Positions 57,691 to 64,000 of a stretch of 64,000 nt of DNA are shown piece by piece. The stretch is from Lagenorhynchus albirostris. Its lineage: Eukaryota; Chordata; Mammalia; Artiodactyla; Delphinidae. Numbering within the stretch: position 1 is the stretch's first letter; the number at the start of each line of letters is the position of its first letter. A program made the translations under genes and the position numbers. The notes beneath the pieces are model-generated. The model was not told the origin of the DNA and ran no database searches. It saw only the letters and a list, made by a program, of their open reading frames with translations. The stretch spans positions 116,655,922-116,719,921 of the forward strand of contig NC_083098.1 in assembly GCF_949774975.1 (NCBI RefSeq). Direction: 5' to 3'.

Positions 57691-57931
57691 CCTAGCCTTT
57701 GATTATGGAGAGGAAAAGAGTCAAAAAGAAGGAGAGAGGAAGGGACTTGGGAGGAAACCAGAAATGATTAGGCTATGATAGGCTGCCTCCCACTGATAAT
57801 TTGAGATCTACTGGCTTTCTAGTGAACTGGGTCTCATAAGTTTTGAGGCTGAACCATGCACGTATGCCTGAACCATGCACGTATGCCTTGCTTTACCCAG
57901 TAACAGTATTATATAGACAAATTTAGCCCTT
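57691..57931. other. Unique DNA with a small tandem duplication
   Basis: ctgaaccatgcacgtatgc occurs twice head to tail (57849-57867 and 57868-57886). Confidence 0.8.
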
Positions 57932-57940
57932 AAGTCAAGT

Positions 57941-58142
57941 TTTTTTTTTTGCGGTACGCAGGCCTCTCACTGTTGTGGCCTCTCCCGTTGCGGAGCACAG
58001 GCTCCGGACGCGCAGGCTCAGCGGCCATGGCTCACGGGCCTAGCCGCTCCGCAGCATGTGGGATCTTCCCGGACCGGGGCACAAACCCGTGTCCCCTGCA
58101 TCGGCAGGCGGACTCTCAACCACTGCGCCACCAGGGAAGCCC
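57941..58142 (-). mobile_element. CHR-type SINE, compact, cluster copy 1
   Basis: TSD aagtcaagt at 57932-57940 and 58143-58151. Confidence 0.95.
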
Positions 58143-58151
58143 AAGTCAAGT

Positions 58152-58455
58152 ATTTTTAAAATAAATTTATTTTATTTTATTTTAATTTTTTGGCTGTGTT
58201 GGGTCTTCATTGCTGCGTGCGGGCTTTCTCTAGTTGTGGCGAGCGGGGGCTACTCCTCGTTGTGGTACGTGGGCTTCCCACTGCGGTAGCTTCTCTTGTT
58301 GTGGAGCACGGGCTCTAAGCACGTGGGCTTTGGTAGTTGTGGCTCACAGGCTTAGTTGCTCCGCGGCATGTGGGATCTTCCCAGACAAGCGCTTGAACCT
58401 GTGTCCCCTGCATTGGTAGGCGGATTCTTAACTACTGTGCCACCAGGGAAGTCCT
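58152..58455 (-). mobile_element. CHR-type SINE, long form, cluster copy 2
   Basis: Ends gggaagtcc and abuts the T-run of the next SINE. Confidence 0.92.
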
Positions 58456-58638
58456 TTTTTTTTTGATGTGACCATTTTGTAAAAGTCTTTATTGAATTTG
58501 TTACAATATTGCTTCTGTTTTATGTTTTGGTTTTTTGGCCGAGAGGCATGTGGGATCTTAGCTCCCCTACCAGGGATCAAACCTGCACTCCCTGCATTGG
58601 AAGGTGAAGCCTTAACCACTGGACTGCCTGCGAAGTCC
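58456..58638 (-). mobile_element. CHR-2-like SINE with a distinct 3' tail, cluster copy 3
   Basis: Unlike the other SINEs, the non-tRNA part reads taaaagtctttattgaattt, gttacaatattgcttctgtt, ttatgttttggttttttggc before the tRNA-derived head. A third target-like copy, aagtcagat, follows at 58639. Confidence 0.85.
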
Positions 58639-58647
58639 CAAGTCAGA

Positions 58648-58910
58648 TAATTTTAACCATATCAGAGCAAACTTGTTTAAATGACATCTGAAGGGTAAAA
58701 TCAGTTCAGCCAAGATTTCTTTACTGTGAGCAAAGAAAGCACCGTCGTAGATTTTTAAGAGAATAATCGCTGTATGTGAATAGTGTAATATTTCAGTTTC
58801 TTACTTGTATAGGTTTAAAAGTACAAGGTAAACAAATCAGCCGCCACCCAGAAAATCACTTAGTGTTATATCCTCAAATGCTTTCTCACCGCTATGAACA
58901 TACAACATCG
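58648..58910. other. Unique DNA, no gene seen
   Basis: Nothing recognised. Confidence 0.4.
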
Positions 58911-59110
58911 AGAGCTAACATGTATAGCATTTACTGTGGTAAGTGCTGTATGCCAGCTACTTTATACAGAGAATCTCATGTTATCCTCACTCTAACCTAT
59001 GAGGTAGGTACAATTATGGAGGAAAAAAACTGCTTGAAGGAAATTAAGGAACTTTCCTGAAGTTACACAGCTAGAAAATTATTCTCTACAAAACCGGGTT
59101 TGTTCTCTAC
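58911..59110 (-). mobile_element. MIR-like relic, minus strand
   Basis: atcctcactctaacctatga, ggtaggtacaattatggagg, tcctgaagttacacagctag. Confidence 0.75.
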
Positions 59111-59350
59111 ATACTGTTTTCTAACTTTTTTTGTCACCCAAATATGGATGCCTCTATATCACTAAAATATGCTTAAACAGCGTCTTTTATAGTTTTCTAC
59201 TGAATGGCTGCATCTCAACTTAACCAATCCCTTATCGTTGGACAGTTAGTTTGTTTCCAGTTTTCACTATTTTAAGCAACTCTGCAATAAGTATCCTTCT
59301 AACTATATATGTGTGCAATCCATGATTATTTTAGTCATTTTAAAAAGTGA
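59111..59350 (-). mobile_element. Old L1M relic
   Basis: ttatagttttctactgaatg, tttgtttccagttttcacta, agcaactctgcaataagtat, the reversed ORF2 end of an old L1. Confidence 0.6.
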
Positions 59351-59659
59351 AGTATGATCTTTAATTTATCTGCCTTTTTTTCACCATATTCAGAATTAGA
59401 AACTTTCTCCTTTCTCTTTCAAATTTGTTATAATTTCTGTTCCTTTAGTGTTTCTCATAAGATTTCAGCAATAGGATCAACATTCTCTATGGAGGGGCAC
59501 AATAAGTCAGTAGCTCATTACGCAAGGGATTTATGATGAAAACGGAACACAGAGCCTTTCTTAACAACTATTTGTGTTTGTATTATTGTTATTAGACATA
59601 AAGCTGAACTTCTTTTATGGGGAAATATAGCAGAATGGAGCAGTGCTGATTTTGCCAGG
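59351..59659. other. Unique DNA, no gene seen
   Basis: Nothing recognised. Confidence 0.4.
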
Positions 59660-59672
59660 CAGAAAAGAAATT

Positions 59673-60225
59673 TTAAAAAAAATTTTATTGAAGTATAGTT
59701 GATTTACAGTGTTGTGTTAATTTCTGCTGTACAGCAAAGTGACTCAGTTATATGTATATATTCTTTTTCATATTGTTTTCCATTATGGTTTATCACAGGA
59801 TATTGAATATAGTTTCCTGTGCTATACAGTAGGACTTTGTTATCTATCCATCCTGTATATAATAGTTCGCATCTGCTAATCCCAAACTCCCAAACCTTCC
59901 CTCCCCCTTGGCAACCACAAGTCTGTTCTCTATGTCTGTGAGTCTGTTTCTGTTTCATAGGTATGTTCACTTGTGTTGTATTTTAGATTCCACGTATAAG
60001 TGTTTGTCTCTCTTTCTGACTTACTTCGCTTAGTATGATAATCGCTAGGTTCATCCATGTTGCTGCAAATGGCATTATTTCATTCTTTCTTTATGGCTGA
60101 GTAAGTCTATTGAAAATATGTACCACATCTTCTTTATCCATTCCTCTGCTGAAGGACATTTAGGTTGTTTCCATGTCTTGGCTATTGTAAATAGTGCTGC
60201 TATGAACATAGGGGTGCATGTATCT
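59673..60225 (-). mobile_element. 5'-truncated L1 3' end
   Basis: TSD cagaaaagaaatt at 59660-59672 and 60226-60238. 3' UTR (ttattgaagtatagttgatt) to ORF2 C-terminus (atgaacataggggtgcatgt). Complete small insertion of 553 bp. Confidence 0.95.
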
Positions 60226-60238
60226 CAGAAAAGAAATT

Positions 60239-60373
60239 CTACTTCTACAGTTTGCCTCCTTGGTACCCAGTAGGATAGACAGGTTGCATTTTGCAGATAT
60301 TACATATACAGCAGATGTATCATCAGGTTTAGAATAAGCTCATCACTTTTAAACCTTTTAAAAAAATCTTAGA
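60239..60373. other. Unique DNA
   Basis: No feature. Confidence 0.4.
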
Positions 60374-60590
60374 GGGCTTCCCTGGTGGCGCAGTGGTTGA
60401 GAGTCCGCCTGCCGATGCAGGGGACACGAGTTCGTGCCCCGGTCCGGGAGGATCCCACATGACACAGAGTGGCTGGGCCCGTGAGCCATGGCCGCTGATC
60501 CTGCACGTCCGGAGCCTGTGCTCTGCAACGGGAGAGGCCACAACAGTAAGAGGCCTGCATACCGCAAAAAAATAAAATAATAAAATAAAA
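60374..60590 (+). mobile_element. CHR-type SINE, compact young form
   Basis: Target aaaaaatcttaga before and aaaaatattttaga after, imperfect. Tail (AATAAA)n. Confidence 0.93.
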
Positions 60591-60789
60591 ATATTTTAGA
60601 AATTTGTTGTTTGATCTCTTGAGAAGTGTATCACTGCTAAGACATTTTCCGGTTGATTTAACGAATGAAAGTGCAAGAAATATCCATTAGCTAGTTTTCA
60701 TTATAGGTATAAAGCATTTCTTCATTTAAACATTTCTCAAGTTTTATTATAATATCATACCCTCTTTGCTACCCTGAGTCAAACTTTTA

Positions 60790-61020
60790 TTTTTATTATT
60801 ATTATTTTTTGGCTGCATCGGATCTTAGTCTCAGCACACAGGCTACTGTCTAGTTGTGGTGCACAAGCTCAGTAGTTGCGGTGCGCGAGCTCAGTAGTTG
60901 CGGCACATGGGTTTAGTTGCCCCAAGGCATGTGGGATCTTAGTTCCCCCACAAGGGATTGAACCCACGTCCCCTGCATTGGAAGGCGGATTCTTAACCAC
61001 CGGACCACCAGGGAAGTCCC
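60790..61020 (-). mobile_element. CHR-type SINE, shortened long form
   Basis: TSD agtcaaactttta at 60777-60789 and about 61022-61034. Only two of the usual internal units remain. Confidence 0.93.
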
Positions 61021-61034
61021 AAGTCAAACTTTTA

Positions 61035-61909
61035 ATTTTGCTTTGGGTTTATATTTCCATATCCAATGCTAGTTATTTTATCCTCATGGTTTTGATAAAG
61101 GATGTTGGAATATGAGTAGTGTTCAATTCAGCCTCTTCATACAGAAACCCAGATAAGTTCAATTTGTTAATTGCTAACAATGACTTTTAATTCAAAGCAG
61201 AATTTAAAAAACAGTTAATAAAATTGTAGTATAAATAGGTTAATCAGTTATTTGCTGATTGGTTTTCCCTACTGTCAAACCCTAATTTGATGATTTGCTT
61301 ACAGTTTAAAATTCAGCCTTACAATTTAGTGTCTTTAGATTGATAGTGTCACTTAAAACTTTCAAACAAACTTGTGCACGTTCTTAGATCTTTTTTTAAA
61401 AAGCAGCATGAACTGAATTGAGTGTTTGTTTTATATTTACATCTTTTCTCCCAGTAAACCCCTTGTACTATTTAAAAAGAATAAAACCACATACTAAAAT
61501 TGTTAAAGAGGAGGGAATAAAAAGAGATGAAAGATAATTTTGAAGCCACAGTTGTCAGAAAAGACAGCTAGCTACTAAAAGTCAGATGAAGTGAAAGGCT
61601 CTGGAAGGGACCTTCAGGTAAGTGTCATTTCTCCGCCTGGTTGTAGCTGTGCTGAGCTTCAGTTAGGGTGATACATTTGACTGTGGAAAGAGAAATACCC
61701 AAGTGTTAGGGCTGGCCTCAGGCAAAATTGAGACATTGAGCTGAAATTCTCACCTTAGGGCATCCTTAACTCTGAGTTTACTGGGCAGGACTTGCTTACA
61801 CCGAGAAAGTGCTCGATGAGTACGTGTATAAGGGCAAATTGCTATCCAGTTGAAACTGTGGACCTGGAGGCATCATATTTATGGAAAACTAGGGGATGAG
61901 TATCCACCT
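61035..61909. other. Unique DNA, probable intron
   Basis: AT-rich, no recognised repeat, no exon seen. Confidence 0.45.
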
Positions 61910-61920
61910 CTGGAATTTAT

Positions 61921-62030
61921 TTTATTTTTGGCCACACCACGCAGCATGCGGGACCTTAGTTCCCTGACCAGGGATCGAACCCGCCCCCTGCAGTGGAAGC
62001 TCTTGACTGCTGGCCCAGGGAAGTCCCCTA
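61921..62030 (-). mobile_element. CHR-related SINE, short form
   Basis: Host ctggaattta (61911) and ttgggaattta (62033). The tRNA head is damaged by small deletions (ctcttgactgctggcccag). Confidence 0.88.
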
Positions 62031-62040
62031 CCTTGGGAAT

Positions 62041-62734
62041 TTAATGACCTCTTTTCAATTAAGATGATTAGAAATGCAAAATACGCGATAAGAGTTAAAC
62101 TTCTGAAAAGCTTTTCCACAAATGGGAGGGACTGAAGGGAGGAGTAGCCCTGGAGGTGGGGAAACAACTGTATAAAGATGCAGATGTGCCAAAGGCAGAC
62201 TCTGTGTCCCTTGGAAGGTAGTGCCTAATCCCAAGGCTTGCTGGGAATTGGCTCCTGCTGTTGAAACTGGGGTCACCTGTGATCCTGTAGGGTCTGGCCT
62301 GCCAGGGGTGAAAATGCACGTTCCGGGCCTCTCTTCCCTGCTCTGTTGATGAGAATCATCCTGGGAAGCCCCTCTTAACATGCACCCCACCCAGATGGGT
62401 TCAGGATACTTTTCCTTACCTGGGAGTACTTCAAGTAGGTAGCCTGATCTAACTAGAGAAAATGTGAAGGAACGAGTTTTCATTTAGGGAGTAGGGAAAA
62501 GGGTTAAAGTGGTTTTGGATTAGGGATCACTTAGCTAATTGGTATGCCAAGGAGGGACACCTCTAGATAGCAGCCCACTTCCAGTGAGAAGTGAAGACCT
62601 TTCAGGAAAAGACTGGCAGCAGGAGTTGAAAATGAAGCTAAGCCTTTAAAACAGAGAGCCGCAACGCTTGAGTTGGTTCTCCAAGCTTCACCAAACACAG
62701 ATAGCGCAGTAAAATAGCGATGGTTAGATAATGG
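62041..62734. other. Unique DNA, probable intron
   Basis: A 142-residue minus frame (62055-62483) has no recognisable domain and no supporting splice or promoter context; rejected as a gene. Confidence 0.45.
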
Positions 62735-62945
62735 TAGATACTCTGAGATAGGTTCTAGAGGAGATTAAATCAAATTCTCTATCTTCAGACAGCCCTGCAA
62801 AATAGAAATTGTGTTATCTCCACCGTGGAAGTAGGGAAACAATTTAGAAAGGTTAACATACTCAAGGCTGCAGAGCTGGTGAGGAGAAGAGCAGGGTTTT
62901 GAAGCCAGGGGCAGCCGACTCTCTTGCCCACGCACTGCCCAGTAT
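62735..62945 (-). mobile_element. MIR, minus strand
   Basis: tagaaattgtgttatctcca, ctcaaggctgcagagctggt, ttttgaagccaggggcagcc. Confidence 0.75.
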
Positions 62946-63099
62946 CCCCTAGGCTTTCTGTAATCTCTCCGCTAGCTTTGGAGATACAGCAGGTTTTGGG
63001 GGGGGACATATTTTGATATGGGATTGTATGTCTACCACCCATCTCCTGGAATGCTTCTCTGGTCTGTGCTGCTTCAGGCCATGAAGTAATGCCAGAGAG

Positions 63100-63310
63100 A
63101 CAAAGGCCCATAGGCTTACTCGGGCCACACTTGGACTTAAGTCCCAGCAACATCCCTCACCACTACGTGACCTGAGCAACTTCCTCTGATGAACCTCCAT
63201 TTCCTGGCTGTGAAATGGCAATAAGATAGTTTTTACTTCCTAAGGTGATAATGGATTATATTACTTTAAATGTGTGAAACACTGATGATAATGCTTGGTT
63301 CATAGTTAAT
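63100..63310 (+). mobile_element. MIR, plus strand
   Basis: acttaagtcccagcaacatc, accactacgtgacctgagca, atttcctggctgtgaaatgg, cactgatgataatgcttggt. Confidence 0.8.
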
Positions 63311-63336
63311 ATTTGGTGGCTCAGCTATTACTTTTT

Positions 63337-63685
63337 AAAAAATATTTATTTATTAATTATTTATTTTTGGTTGCATTGGGTCTTATGCTGAGCGCGGGCT
63401 TTCTCTAGTTGTGGTGAGCGGGGGCTACTCTTCATTGCGGTGCGCGGGCTTCTCATTGTGGTGGCTTCTCTTGCTGTGGAGCAGGGCTCTAGGTGCGCGG
63501 GTTTCAGTAGTTGCGGCACATGGGCTCAGTAGTTGTGGCTTGTGGGCTCTAGAGCACAGGCTCAGAAGTTGTGGCGCACGGGCTTAGTTGCTCCGTGGCA
63601 TATGGGATCTTCCCGGACCAGGGCTCGAACCCGTGTCCCCTGCATTGGGAGGCGGGTTCTTAACCACTGAGCCACCAGGGAAGCC
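63337..63685 (-). mobile_element. CHR-type SINE, long form
   Basis: TSD ctcagctattacttttt at 63320-63336 and 63686-63702, perfect. Confidence 0.96.
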
Positions 63686-63702
63686 CTCAGCTATTACTTT
63701 TT

Positions 63703-64000
63703 GCATATAGACTATACTTCTAACTTTTCAAACAAAGGGTTCATTCCTGTTGTCCCCCAAATCAAATTGTTTCTCGTTATTTCTCATGAAGGTAGTGTAT
63801 TTTTCTTGTAACCTAATAGCCATTTGTTATATCTTGCCTGCATTGGTAGGATCTGGGTCCTATCCCTCTCTCCTCCTCCCTTCCTTCAGGGTTAAAATAA
63901 AATTATTAAAATTGGTCGTCCACTGCCATTGAATTCAAGAACTTTCGTAAGAAGTATATAACATCAGCTGTGAATGCTGAAAAGCTTTCAAAGCTGCCAT
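63703..64000. other. Unique DNA to window edge
   Basis: The 60-residue frame at 63750-63932 is unsupported. No exon recognised. Confidence 0.4.

Noticed and set aside
62055..62483. 142-residue minus-strand frame
   Set aside because: No domain, signal or splice context; begins near a short SINE and lies in a probable intron.

Overview
This window is mammalian nuclear DNA, almost certainly from a cetacean. The diagnostic signal is about 45 copies of tRNA-derived SINEs of the CHR type, which is known from Cetacea, hippos and ruminants. They come as a compact ~205-225 bp form, a ~300-340 bp form rich in 'ccacaactactgagccc' units, and a ~110-170 bp short form. The compact copies are nearly identical to one another and most have near-perfect target-site duplications (TSDs), so they look recent. 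L1 3' ends are of the cetartiodactyl type. No sequence-supported protein-coding gene body is present: the longer open frames are SINEs, L1 remnants, microsatellites or CpG-rich leader sequence. Family names are from memory of consensus sequences, not from a database search.

Layout: 1-7.4 kb has an L1 ORF2 fragment, a tandem SINE pair, MIR and L2 relics and unique DNA. 7.385-10.67 kb is a truncated L1 flanked by an unusually long ~75 bp direct repeat and holding an older-looking L1 fragment and two SINEs. 10.7-37 kb alternates unique DNA with L2, MIR, MLT1-type LTRs, hAT and Tigger relics, short L1 pieces and SINEs.

37.5-49.5 kb is the most structured part. An old L2 is split by one nearly full-length, minus-strand L1 (3' end near 38.165 kb, 5' end at 48.958 kb). 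That L1 received about ten later insertions: SINEs, L1 3' ends, a large (TTTC)n tract, and a 1.7 kb block with a perfect 19 bp TSD that looks like a processed retrocopy of an mRNA 3' end. That block itself contains two younger SINEs.

49.5-54.9 kb is mostly unique sequence with a MIR, a Tigger/MER2-like transposon and SINEs. At about 54.93-55.82 kb lies the only strong gene signal: a CpG island with two good plus-strand splice-donor candidates (after 55259 and after 55675). I read it as the promoter and alternative first exon(s) of a gene I cannot name, running rightwards. If so, 55.7-64 kb is the start of its first intron, filled with SINEs, MIR, L2 and one L1 3' end; everything to the left is upstream or intergenic DNA.
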